A stretch of 19,114 nt of DNA from Synechococcaceae bacterium WBB_10_009 (GCA_010030955.1 RHBP01000014.1:1-19114), one strand, 5' to 3'. Shown: positions 7,110-14,184, counted from the first letter of the stretch. Notes: generated by a model from the sequence alone, not told the origin. Numbers and translations: made by a program.

Positions 7110-8303
7110 GTGGCAACGGCGAGCGACCCAACGGCGAGCCCCGCCCCCTGGGAAGAGGCCCTCACGGCCGACCTGCGGACCCTGGCTCCGGAGCGGCGGC
7201 GGCAGCTGCGCAGCCTGGTGCCCTGCGGCGCCGCCAGCCTGCGGCCGGCGGACCCCGCCGCCCCCGCGCTGCTGGACCTGGCCAGCAACGATTACCTCGG
7301 CCTGGCCTGCCACCCCCAGCTGCAGCGGGCCGCCGCCGCCGCCATCGCCCGCGACGGCGTGGGGGCTGGCGCCTCGCGGCTGGTGAGCGGCGACCGGCCG
7401 GTGCACCACCAGCTGGAGCAGGCCCTGGCGGCCTGGCTGGGGCGTCCCCGGGTGCTGCTCTACCCCAGCGGGTTCCAGGCCAACCTGGCGGCGGTGCAGG
7501 CCCTGGCGGACCGCCACACGCTGGTGTTGGCGGACCGTCTGATCCACCACTCGCTGCTGGTGGGGGTGAAGGCCAGCGGTGCCCGGCTGCAGCGCTTTGC
7601 CCACAACGACCTCTCCGCCCTGGCCCAGCGGCTGGAGCGGGCCCGCGGCGACGCCCCGAGCCGCCGGCTGCTGGTGCTCAGCGAAAGCCTGTTTTCGATG
7701 CAGGGCAGCAGTCCCGATGTGCCGCGGCTGGCGGAGCTCTGCCGGCGCCATGGGGCCGCGCTGCTGCTGGATGAGGCCCACGCCCTGGGGGTGCTGGGGC
7801 CGGGGGGCCGGGGCCTTGGCCACGGGCTGGAGGGGGTGAGCCTGATCAGCGGCACCTTCGGCAAGGCCTTCGGCAGCGGCGGCGCGTTCCTGGCGGCGGA
7901 CGCGCTGCTGGGCGACTGGCTGCTGCAGCATTCGGGGCCGTTCCGCTACACCACCGCCCTGGCCCCACCGCTGGGGGCGGCGGCCCTGGCGGCCCTGGGG
8001 GCGATCGAAGCCGAGCCCCAGCGCAGTGCCGCCCTGCTGGAGCGGGCCCGGCGCTGGCGTGATCAGCTCGAAGCCGCCGGTTGGCCGCGCCCCCCCGGGG
8101 AGGGGCCGATCCTGCCGCTGCTGGTGGGCAGCGATCAGCGGGCCCTGGAACTGCAAGGGGCCCTGGAGCAGGCGGGCCTGCTGAGCGTGGCGATCCGCCC
8201 GCCCACGGTGCCCGATGGCAGTGCCCGGCTGCGGTTGGTGCTGCGCCACGACCTCCCCAGGGGCACCCTGGCGCGGCTGCTGGCGGCCCTCGGACCGCCA
8301 TGA
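7110..8303 (+). CDS. bioF: 8-amino-7-oxononanoate synthase BioF
   Basis: BioF joins pimeloyl-ACP (or -CoA) and L-alanine, with loss of CO2, to give 8-amino-7-oxononanoate (KAPA), the first ring-building step of biotin synthesis. It is PLP dependent. The start chosen is GTG 7110-7112, because no ATG is in frame nearby, giving 397 aa. Family marks are SNDYLGLA (59-66), GAGASRLVSG (85-94), YPSGFQAN (118-125), SLFSMQG (193-199), DEAHALGVLG (221-230) and the PLP-lysine segment GTFGKAFGSGGAF with Lys252. Upstream in-frame sequence lacks family similarity. The stop TGA overlaps the next ATG (ATGA), implying translational coupling with the hydrolase gene. Confidence 0.95.
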   Translation: MATASDPTASPAPWEEALTADLRTLAPERRRQLRSLVPCGAASLRPADPAAPALLDLASNDYLGLACHPQLQRAAAAAIARDGVGAGASRLVSGDRPVHHQLEQALAAWLGRPRVLLYPSGFQANLAAVQALADRHTLVLADRLIHHSLLVGVKASGARLQRFAHNDLSALAQRLERARGDAPSRRLLVLSESLFSMQGSSPDVPRLAELCRRHGAALLLDEAHALGVLGPGGRGLGHGLEGVSLISGTFGKAFGSGGAFLAADALLGDWLLQHSGPFRYTTALAPPLGAAALAALGAIEAEPQRSAALLERARRWRDQLEAAGWPRPPGEGPILPLLVGSDQRALELQGALEQAGLLSVAIRPPTVPDGSARLRLVLRHDLPRGTLARLLAALGPP

Positions 8304-9004
8304 GCGTGCAAGTGCTGGCCATGCACGGCTGGGGGGGCGACAGCCGCGGCTGGGCCCCCTGGGGCGAGCTGGCCGCACGGCGGGGCTGGCGGCTGCACGC
8401 GGGGGAGCGGGGCTATGGGGCCCTGACGCCGCAGCAACCGCGCTGGGGGGCCAGCAGCCAGCAGCGCATCCTGCTGGGCCATTCCCTGGGGCCACACCTG
8501 TTGGAGCCCAGCCTCTGGGCGGAGGCCACGGCGGCGGTGCTGCTGGCCAGCTTCGCGGGCTTCGTGCCGGAGGGCCGCGCCGGCCGGCCCCTGCGCACCG
8601 CCCTCAACGGCATGGCCGCCCAACTGGAACACGGCGATGGGCCCGCCATGCTGGCCAGCTTCCTGGAGCGGGTGGCCTTCCCCTTCCGCAGCAGCGACCT
8701 GCCAGAGGGGCCGCTGCAGCAGGGCATCGGCGCGGCGGGAACGGCCCGGCTGCTGGAGGATCTGCAGCGGCTGGCGGCCACCACGGGCCTGCCGGAGGGG
8801 CTGAGGGCGGCGCTGCCGCGGCGGCTGCCGGTGCTGATCGTGGAGGCGGAGGACGACCAGATCGTGTGCGCCGCTAGCCGCGCCCAGCTCAGGGCGCTGC
8901 TGCCCGAGGCCACGGTGATCAGCCTGCCGCGGGCCGGCCATGGCCTGCTGGGGGCCGGGGTGCCGGCGGCGGTGCTGAACTGGATTGCGGATGGTCTTGC
9001 TTGA
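8300..9004 (+). CDS. bioK: Alpha/beta hydrolase, probable pimeloyl-ACP methyl ester esterase (BioK type)
   Basis: In the BioC-BioH pathway a serine esterase removes the methyl group from pimeloyl-ACP methyl ester and so ends chain elongation. Picocyanobacteria use a distinct hydrolase, BioK, encoded next to bioF and bioC. The 234-aa product opens with the oxyanion segment MHGWGGDSRGW (8-18). It has the nucleophile elbow GHSLG with Ser62, an acid at Asp186 in EDDQIV, and His214 in RAGHGLLG, a complete Ser-Asp-His triad. The start overlaps the bioF stop by four bases, and the 3' end overlaps bioC by 14 bases. The hydrolase fold is clear. The BioK assignment rests on gene order and family knowledge. 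Confidence 0.85.
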   Translation: MSVQVLAMHGWGGDSRGWAPWGELAARRGWRLHAGERGYGALTPQQPRWGASSQQRILLGHSLGPHLLEPSLWAEATAAVLLASFAGFVPEGRAGRPLRTALNGMAAQLEHGDGPAMLASFLERVAFPFRSSDLPEGPLQQGIGAAGTARLLEDLQRLAATTGLPEGLRAALPRRLPVLIVEAEDDQIVCAASRAQLRALLPEATVISLPRAGHGLLGAGVPAAVLNWIADGLA

Positions 9005-9782
9005 TCCCACCGCCAGCGGCGCCCCGTTTAGCCAACGGGTGCAGCGTTGCTTTGGCCGCAGCGCCGCGGCCTACCCCCACCAGGCGCGGCTGCAGGCGGC
9101 GATCGCCGAGCGGCTGGCCGGGCTGCTGGAGCGGCAGGCGCCAGCCCTGCCGGCGGGCTCCCGGGCCGACCTCGGGGCCGGCAGCGGCCTGCTGGCCGGC
9201 GCCATCGAACGGCAGCTGGGTGGGCCGCGCCTGCTGCGGCTCGACAGCTGCCCCGAGCTGCTGCAGCAGGACTGTGGTGCTGGAGCGCCGCCACCCCAGC
9301 GGCTGTGGGACCTCAACGGCGGCCTGCCGGGAGATCTGCAGGGGGCGGCGTTGCTGGGGTCGAGCTTTGCCTTGCAGTGGCTCGAGCAGCCGCAGCGGCA
9401 GCTGGAGCACTGGTGCGACGCCCTGGCACCGCAAGGCGTGCTGGCCCTCGCGGTGCCCTGCGCGGGCAGCTTTGCCCTGTGGCGCCAGGCCTGCGGGTTG
9501 GCCCAGGTGCCCTTCACCGGGCTGGCGCTGCCCGAGGCGGACCCGCTGATCGCATTGGTGCGCGGGCGGCTGCAGCTGCAGCGGCTGCAACGGCTGTGGT
9601 TCAGCCGCCCCAACCCCGGCGCCCTGGCCTTCCTGCGGCAGTTCAAGGGGATCGGGGCCCAGGCCAGCCGCACCCCCCGCCTCAGCCGCGGCCAGCTGCG
9701 CCAGCTGGAGCGGCACTGGCCCAACCACATCCCCAAGCTGAGCTGGGAGGTGCTGGTGTTGGTGGCACGCCGAGCCCCATGA
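8991..9782 (+). CDS. bioC: Malonyl-ACP O-methyltransferase BioC
   Basis: BioC methylates malonyl-ACP with SAM, so that fatty acid synthesis enzymes can build a disguised pimeloyl chain. The start taken is ATG 8991 (MVLLDPTASGAPFSQRVQRCF), giving 263 aa. A TTG two codons upstream is possible. The N-terminal FSQRVQRCFGRSAAAYPHQARLQ segment corresponds to the family's F.RAA..Y..A..Q motif. SAM motif I is ADLGAGSGLLA, and SSFALQWLEQPQRQLEHW matches the typical S..A.QW....  region. The C-terminal half (VLALAVPCAGSF, SRPNPGALAFLRQFKGIGA) fits BioC. It lies between bioK, which it overlaps by 14 bases, and bioD, ten bases on. Confidence 0.9.
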   Translation: MVLLDPTASGAPFSQRVQRCFGRSAAAYPHQARLQAAIAERLAGLLERQAPALPAGSRADLGAGSGLLAGAIERQLGGPRLLRLDSCPELLQQDCGAGAPPPQRLWDLNGGLPGDLQGAALLGSSFALQWLEQPQRQLEHWCDALAPQGVLALAVPCAGSFALWRQACGLAQVPFTGLALPEADPLIALVRGRLQLQRLQRLWFSRPNPGALAFLRQFKGIGAQASRTPRLSRGQLRQLERHWPNHIPKLSWEVLVLVARRAP

Positions 9783-9792
9783 GCCCCAGCCG

Positions 9793-10464
9793 ATGAAGCC
9801 CCTGCAACTGGTGGTCTGCGGCACCGACACCGACGTGGGCAAAACCGTGGTGAGCGCCCTGCTGGTGCAGGGGCTGGGGGCCCACTACTGGAAACCGGTG
9901 CAATGCGGCCTCGACCCCGGCCCCGACGGCGGCGGCGACCGCGACCGGGTGCAGCGCTGGCTGCAGCTCCCCCCCGAGCGGCTGCTGCCGGAGGCCTACC
10001 GGCTGCGGGCAGCGGTGTCACCCCACTGGGCCAGTGCCCTGGAGAGCGGGGATGCCGAACGGCCAGGGGCACCCATTGATCCGGAGCGGCTGCGGCTGCC
10101 GGCGCTGGAGGGGCCCCTGGTGGTGGAAACCGCGGGGGGGCTGCTGGTGCCGTTGCGGCTCGATCTGCTGCAGATCGAACAGATCCAACGCTGGGGGCTG
10201 CCGGTGCTGCTGGTGGCCCGCAGCGGCCTGGGCACGCTCAACCACACGCTGCTGTCGCTGGAGGCGCTGCGGCGCCGGCAAATCCCCGTGCTGGGGGTGC
10301 TGCTCAACGGCGACCCCCACCCCAACAACGAGGCCACCCTGGAGCAGTTGGGGGGGGTGCCGCTGCTGGGCTGTCTGCCGCCCCTGCCGCGGCTGGATGC
10401 GGAGCAGCTGGCGGCGCAGTGGCGGCGCCTGGGGCTCTCCCATAGGCTCAACGCAATCACCTGA
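9793..10464 (+). CDS. bioD: Dethiobiotin synthetase BioD
   Basis: BioD forms the ureido ring of dethiobiotin from 7,8-diaminopelargonate, CO2 and ATP. The 223-aa product has the P-loop GTDTDVGKT at 10-18 and the substrate-binding Lys34 in WKPVQCG (KPVQTG in most relatives). It also has VETAGGLLVPL, which corresponds to the common VEGAGG motif with Thr in place of the first Gly. A nucleotide-base segment, GVLLNGDPHPNN, follows. The ATG at 9793 is the family start. The gene is the fourth in the bio operon. The amino transferase BioA, which acts just before BioD, is not encoded in this window. Confidence 0.95.
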   Translation: MKPLQLVVCGTDTDVGKTVVSALLVQGLGAHYWKPVQCGLDPGPDGGGDRDRVQRWLQLPPERLLPEAYRLRAAVSPHWASALESGDAERPGAPIDPERLRLPALEGPLVVETAGGLLVPLRLDLLQIEQIQRWGLPVLLVARSGLGTLNHTLLSLEALRRRQIPVLGVLLNGDPHPNNEATLEQLGGVPLLGCLPPLPRLDAEQLAAQWRRLGLSHRLNAIT

Positions 10465-10469
10465 GCTCC

Positions 10470-10634
10470 ATGGGCCGCTCGCATCTGCTGGTCAGCGCCG
10501 CCGTGGCCGCCCTCTGCGCCGGCATCCTGGTGCTGTTCACCGATCTGGAGGTGTCGGTGGTGCGCTGGTTCAGCTGCGGACCGCTGTCCACCGCATCCGA
10601 AGAGCGCACCAGCCTCTGCCAGCGCCGGCTCTGA
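10470..10634 (+). CDS. Hypothetical 54-aa membrane or secreted protein at the end of the bio operon
   Basis: Five bases after the bioD stop, ATG 10470 opens a 54-codon frame: MGRSHLLVSAAVAALCAGIL, then VLFTDLEVSVVRWFSCGPLS, then a polar tail ending in CQRRL. Residues 6-24 form one hydrophobic helix, either a signal anchor or a membrane segment. Cys36 and Cys50 lie in the polar part and could form a disulfide outside the cytoplasm. I recognise no family. The spacing suggests cotranscription with bioD, but a biotin role is not implied by the sequence. Its stop TGA abuts the TGA of the opposite gene, together forming TGATCA. Confidence 0.6.
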   Translation: MGRSHLLVSAAVAALCAGILVLFTDLEVSVVRWFSCGPLSTASEERTSLCQRRL

Positions 10635-10973
10635 TCAGATGCCCCTGCGGGCCCGCAGGGGGCAGTGGCCGGTGATCACCGCCACGTTGTTTTCCGCCAG
10701 CTCGAGGGGCCAGCCCTGACGCATCTGGTCGTGGATCTGCTCGATCTGCAGGGCATTCCAGCCGCGGGCCTCCAGATGTACCCGCACCATTTGCCACTGG
10801 CCCTCGGCGAACACCTCGGTGCCCCCCCAGGCGCGCCCGGGCCGGGGGGCGGTGAGCTGCTCCGGCGGCAGGAAGCGGTTGGAGCGCAGCGGCTGCCGCC
10901 TGGCGTTGGGGTGGTCGAGGAACCGGGACACGGGCGGACAGGGCCATGGCGCAATCCCATGGCGTTGCCCCAT
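10635..10973 (-). CDS. Hypothetical protein, 112 aa, downstream of the DUF3143 gene
   Basis: The frame from ATG 10971-10973 (MGQRHGIAPWPCPPVSRFLD) runs to a TGA at 10635-10637. The central part has a domain-like look: SNRFLPPEQL, GGTEVFAEGQWQMVRVHLEARGW and IHDQMRQGWPLELAENNVAVITGH. There is no signal peptide or membrane segment. It is the third gene of a minus-strand set after the J-domain and DUF3143 genes, 23 bases below the latter. GTG codons further upstream are possible starts but would run into the DUF3143 gene. I do not recognise a named family. The balanced composition and operon position argue that it is real. Confidence 0.65.
   Translation of the reverse strand: MGQRHGIAPWPCPPVSRFLDHPNARRQPLRSNRFLPPEQLTAPRPGRAWGGTEVFAEGQWQMVRVHLEARGWNALQIEQIHDQMRQGWPLELAENNVAVITGHCPLRARRGI
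10642..10661. terminator. 20-bp perfect palindrome at a convergent gene junction
   Basis: CCCCTGCGGG followed directly by CCCGCAGGGG forms a perfect palindrome five bases from the abutting stops of two convergent genes. As RNA it could fold into a 7-bp GC stem with a 6-base loop on either strand. There is no T tract on either side, so it is not a classical intrinsic terminator. It also lies inside the last codons of the minus-strand gene. A bidirectional termination or RNA-end-stabilising role is an inference from position. Confidence 0.4.
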
Positions 10974-10996
10974 GTTGACCACAACCGGCGCGATCG

Positions 10997-11263
10997 TCAG
11001 GGTCCCGCCAGGATCGCCGCCTCCACATCGGCGCGGCTGAAGCCATAGGGGAACTGCCGCTGCACCTCGCCGGCGGCGCCGTGCCAGCAGACGCTCAAAT
11101 CCTCCACCTCCAGCTGAATGCTGGCGGTCCAACCGCCGTGTTCCAGCTGCCAGTGGCAGGAATGGGGCGCCGCCTGACGGGCCCCCAGCTCAGCCAGCCA
11201 GCGTTCTAGGGCCGGCAGGGGATGGTTGTAGAGGGGCGTCTGGGGGGGCGGCAGGGCGGTCAT
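10997..11263 (-). CDS. DUF3143 domain-containing protein
   Basis: An 88-aa cyanobacterial protein of the DUF3143 family, recognised by TPLYNHPLPALERWLAELGA near the N-terminus and the C-terminal FPYGFSRADVEAAILAGP. The middle (CHWQLEHGGWTASIQLEVEDLSVCW) looks like alternating beta strands. No function is established that I know of. The ATG at 11261-11263 is chosen because it starts just before the conserved core. It lies in a set with a J-domain gene, an arrangement that suggests a chaperone accessory role only by context. The upstream J-domain frame overlaps it by 74 bases, unusually long. A third frame would stop in an ATGA overlap exactly at this start. Confidence 0.85.
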   Translation of the reverse strand: MTALPPPQTPLYNHPLPALERWLAELGARQAAPHSCHWQLEHGGWTASIQLEVEDLSVCWHGAAGEVQRQFPYGFSRADVEAAILAGP

Positions 11264-11765
11264 CCGCAGACGGCAGATCGAGCACCGTTGCAGTCTGCTG
11301 GGTGGCGGCCCACCAACTGGGGGCGGTGAACAGGGCGGCACCGCGGGCCCAGGCCAACCCCACCCCCAACACCAGGCTGAACACCACCGCCAGCGCCAGC
11401 AGCAGCAGGGCAAACCACTCCCCGCCGGAGAGGGCGCGCCGCACCGGCAGGGGCTGGGGCGGGCGAAGCCGCGCCGCCGCCGCGGCGGGCGATGCAGCAT
11501 CCCGTTGCGCCTGCAGCGCCGCGTCGTAGAGGCGGCGGCGGGCCGGATCGCTCAGGATCAGGTAAGCCTGCTGCAACCGGCGGAAGGCCTCCTCCGCCTG
11601 CCCCTGGGGCAGGTCGGTGGTGTCGGGGTGGTAGCGCTTGCTCAGCCGCCGAAAGGCCTGGCGCAGGTCCTGGGGGCTGGCGTCGGGCCCGATCTGCAGC
11701 AACTCGTAGTGGTTCGGCGACGGTCCGGCGCCGGGGGCCTCGCTGCCCTGGTCGGTGACGGCCAC
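11190..11765 (-). CDS. J-domain protein with C-terminal membrane segment
   Basis: The N-terminal J domain (about 18-82) includes NHYELLQIGPDASPQDLRQAF, the invariant HPD in KRYHPDTT (46-48) and LQQAYLILSDPARRRLYD, so it should stimulate an Hsp70 (DnaK) partner. After an Ala/Pro linker a single hydrophobic helix at about 116-140 (EWFALLLLALAVVFSLVLGV) anchors it in a membrane. It has no Gly/Phe region or zinc fingers, so it is a type III (DnaJ-C-like) protein and not DnaJ itself. The start taken is GTG 11763-11765 (191 aa). Longer starts would run into divergent rsmG. The last 25 or so residues overlap the DUF3143 gene and may be a frameshift artefact. Confidence 0.85.
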   Translation of the reverse strand: MAVTDQGSEAPGAGPSPNHYELLQIGPDASPQDLRQAFRRLSKRYHPDTTDLPQGQAEEAFRRLQQAYLILSDPARRRLYDAALQAQRDAASPAAAAARLRPPQPLPVRRALSGGEWFALLLLALAVVFSLVLGVGLAWARGAALFTAPSWWAATQQTATVLDLPSADDRPAAPPDAPLQPSPAGPRTLAG

Positions 11766-11821
11766 CGGCGCTGCACCAGCTCTGCGGGATCCTAGAGACT
11801 GCGAGCCAGCCGCCCGAGGGG

Positions 11822-12586
11822 ATGTCCGCCGCCACACCTGATGCTGCCCTCGGGGAGTCCGCCCTGTGGACCGAGCTGGGCTGGCAACCGAGCCCGGGCC
11901 AGCTGGAGCAACTGCTGGCCCTGCAGCAGCAGCTGCGGCAGTGGAACGCCCGGGTCAACCTGACGCGGCTGGTGGAGGGCGATGACTACTGGATCGCCCA
12001 GGTGTTCGACAGCCTCTGGCCCCTGCGAGACCTGCTGCAGCAGCCATCCCAGGCGCCGCTGCGCTGCATCGATGTGGGCACCGGCGGGGGCTTTCCGGGG
12101 CTGGCGGTGGCCATCGCCTGTCCGAACGCCCAGCTGACGCTGGTGGATTCGGTGGGGCGCAAGACCCAGGCCGTGCAAGCCATGGCCCAGGCCCTGGGGC
12201 TGGCGGATCGGGTGAGCCTGCGCTGCGAGCGGGTGGAACTCACCGGCCGCGACCGCAGCTGCCGCGGCGGCTTCGACCTGGCCATGGCCCGGGCCGTGGC
12301 GGCGGCGCCGGTGGTGGCCGAATACCTGGTGCCGCTGCTCAACCAGCAGGGGCAGGCGCTGCTCTACCGCGGCCAGTGGGCTGCCGCCGACCAGGCGGAC
12401 CTGGAGCGCGCCCTGCAACCGCTGCGGGCCCAGCTGCGCCACAGCGACCAGCGGGAGCTGCCGGCGGGGCGCGGCCAACGCACGGCCCTGTGGGTGGAGG
12501 CCACCGGCCCATGCCCCCCCAGCTATCCGCGGGCGGTGGGGCTGCCCAGCAAATTTCCCCTCGGCCAGGGCCCCTCAGCCGGCTGA
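11822..12586 (+). CDS. rsmG: 16S rRNA (guanine527-N7)-methyltransferase RsmG
   Basis: RsmG (GidB) makes m7G527 in the 530 loop of 16S rRNA using SAM. The 254-aa protein has the family order: an N-terminal helix with QLRQWNARVNLTRL (38-50), FDSLWPL, the SAM loop DVGTGGGFPG (84-93), LVDSVGRKTQAVQ and MARAVAAAPVVAEYLVPLL. The C-terminus ends in YPRAVGLPSKFPLG, as in cyanobacterial relatives. ATG 11822 fits the family start. It is divergent from the J-domain gene by 56 bases. Its stop TGA (12584-12586) directly abuts a TAA of the opposite strand at 12587-12589, which is probably the original stop of the convergent reductase gene. Confidence 0.96.
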   Translation: MSAATPDAALGESALWTELGWQPSPGQLEQLLALQQQLRQWNARVNLTRLVEGDDYWIAQVFDSLWPLRDLLQQPSQAPLRCIDVGTGGGFPGLAVAIACPNAQLTLVDSVGRKTQAVQAMAQALGLADRVSLRCERVELTGRDRSCRGGFDLAMARAVAAAPVVAEYLVPLLNQQGQALLYRGQWAAADQADLERALQPLRAQLRHSDQRELPAGRGQRTALWVEATGPCPPSYPRAVGLPSKFPLGQGPSAG

Positions 12587-13791
12587 TTAGCCCCCCTGGC
12601 TGAGGCGCTGAACGGCACACCCCCCACCAGGCGGCGCAACTCCCGCAGCAGATCGGGGATGCGATCCACCCAGGGGCTGGCCGCCAGGGCCTGGCGCAGC
12701 TCCGCTTCGCTCACGGCCTGGTCGAGGGCATCGGCATTGGCCCCTGGAAACCAATGGCTGCCGCCGCCGAGCAGGCCGTAGCGGGCGCGGGCATAGCTCT
12801 GCAGATCCCAGGCCTGCACGAGGTTGTGCAGCCACAGCAACACCGGCAGGTTGATCTCACCCGGCGTCTCTTGCCAGGGGGGCAGCCCCATCTGCCAAGT
12901 GGCCAGCCAATCGGGCCCCAGGGCCTCCAGCCGCGCCCGCTCCAACCGCCCCTGGATCGGCGGCAGCAGGGCCTCGGCCTGGGGCAGCAGCGCCACAGCG
13001 TCCATGTGGCGCTCCAGGTCGGCCGGGGTGGCGGCCCCGACACTGATGGTGTGCACCCCCGGGGCGCTGAGGCAGAAGAGGTCGTTGAACACGATCGGGT
13101 GCAGCGGCGCGCACAGCTCCAGCAGCCGCGGCGAGGGGCTGTGCAGGTGCCCACCCTTGTCGGTGGGGCTGATCACAAACACCCCCATGTCGTGGGCCTG
13201 GGCCGCCTCGATCGCCGGAAGGTTGTCCTGGCGGATGAAATACCAGTGCAGGTTCACGTAATCGAAGGCGTCGCTGGCGATCGCCTCGAGGATCAGCGGC
13301 AGCGGCCCGTGGGTGGAGAAGCCCACCGAGCCCACCCGGCCCTGGGCCTGCCAGCGGCGCACCACCTCCAGGCAGCCACCGGGCCGCAGGGTCTGATCCA
13401 GGTGCTCCGGCAGGTTGAGGCCGTGGATCGCCAGCAGGTCCACCCGCTCCACCCCGAGGCGCTCCAGGCTGGTGGCCAGCTCCGCCTCAAAGGCGGCCGC
13501 ATCCGCCTGGGGCGGCACCTTGGTTTGCAGGATGCGCTCCGGGTCGGGCACCCGTTGGAGCAGGGCCCCAAGCTGCCGCTCAGAACTGCCGTAATGGCGA
13601 GCCGTTTCCACGTGGTGGAAACCCAAGGCCGCGGCCCGCTCGAGGATCTGGAGCAGGTTGGCCTGGCTGTCGGCGCTGATCCGATCGGCGGGCAGATCGC
13701 TCCAGCTCTGCTGAAACCGCATCCCCCCCAGGGAGAGCAGCGGCATCGGCAGCTCGGTGCGGCCGAAACGGCGAACGGGCAGCACCGCCAT
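12523..13791 (-). CDS. Aldo/keto reductase family oxidoreductase
   Basis: A NADPH-type aldo/keto reductase barrel in the cytosol, substrate unknown. From ATG 13789-13791 (MAVLPVRRFGRTELPMPLLS) the barrel runs to about residue 330. The catalytic set can be read as Glu62 (VETARHYG, where most relatives have Asp), Tyr67, Lys91 (QTKVPP) and His123 (AIHGLN). The protein resembles the COG1453-type reductases that often carry a C-terminal ferredoxin domain, but it has no CxxC cluster. Instead a ferredoxin gene lies directly upstream with a one-base TGATG overlap. The C-terminal 20-odd residues overlap rsmG by 64 bases and are probably produced by a missing base in a C6 run at 12620-12625; the true end is likely 12587. 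Confidence 0.88.
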   Translation of the reverse strand: MAVLPVRRFGRTELPMPLLSLGGMRFQQSWSDLPADRISADSQANLLQILERAAALGFHHVETARHYGSSERQLGALLQRVPDPERILQTKVPPQADAAAFEAELATSLERLGVERVDLLAIHGLNLPEHLDQTLRPGGCLEVVRRWQAQGRVGSVGFSTHGPLPLILEAIASDAFDYVNLHWYFIRQDNLPAIEAAQAHDMGVFVISPTDKGGHLHSPSPRLLELCAPLHPIVFNDLFCLSAPGVHTISVGAATPADLERHMDAVALLPQAEALLPPIQGRLERARLEALGPDWLATWQMGLPPWQETPGEINLPVLLWLHNLVQAWDLQSYARARYGLLGGGSHWFPGANADALDQAVSEAELRQALAASPWVDRIPDLLRELRRLVGGVPFSASARGANQPAEGPWPRGNLLGSPTARG

Positions 13792-14184
13792 CAGTGGGGG
13801 GCCCCGGCACGGGGCAGGGTGCGGCGCGGCCGGGCCGGGGTGGGCAGCCCCAGCGGCAACAGCTCCTGTTGGCGGCTCTGCTCCTCCAGCTCCGGCAGCT
13901 GCTCGTAGCTCACCCAATGGATGCAATCCACCGGGCAGGTGTCGATCGCCTCCTGAATCCGCTCCGTGCTGTCGCCGTCCTGGCGCGCGGGAACGGCCCC
14001 AGTCGGGTTCCACCACGAAGGTGTTAGCGGCCACATTGGCGCAATAACGGCAGCCGATGCACACGGCTTCGTCCACCCACACCGCCTTCTGACGCAGGGC
14101 GCCCCCCAGCACCGGTTCGCGGCCACTGGTGGCGGGGCCGGCGGCGGCCGGAGCGCTGAAGGCAAGCCCTGGATTGATCACCAT
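13791..14184 (-). pseudogene. 4Fe-4S ferredoxin, frame disrupted
   Basis: A ferredoxin-like electron carrier of the cyanobacterial type found beside ycf35. From ATG 14182-14184 the first frame gives VWVDEAVCIGCRYCANVAAN with Cys42, Cys45 and Cys48, then FVVEPDWGRSRA. The matching end lies in another frame: RQDGDSTERIQEAIDTCPVD followed by CIHWVSYEQLPEL, supplying the remaining cluster cysteine(s). The frame changes in the CG-rich run at about 13985-13995. Two bases missing or one extra base would explain it. The repaired product is about 130 aa. Its stop shares a base with the reductase ATG (TGATG). The family call is firm. A real pseudogene versus a sequence error cannot be decided here. Confidence 0.85.

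Noticed and set aside
7080..8495. A 471-codon minus-strand frame opposite bioF.
   Set aside because: It is a shadow of bioF with low-complexity Gly/Arg/Gln composition. bioF itself has every expected motif.
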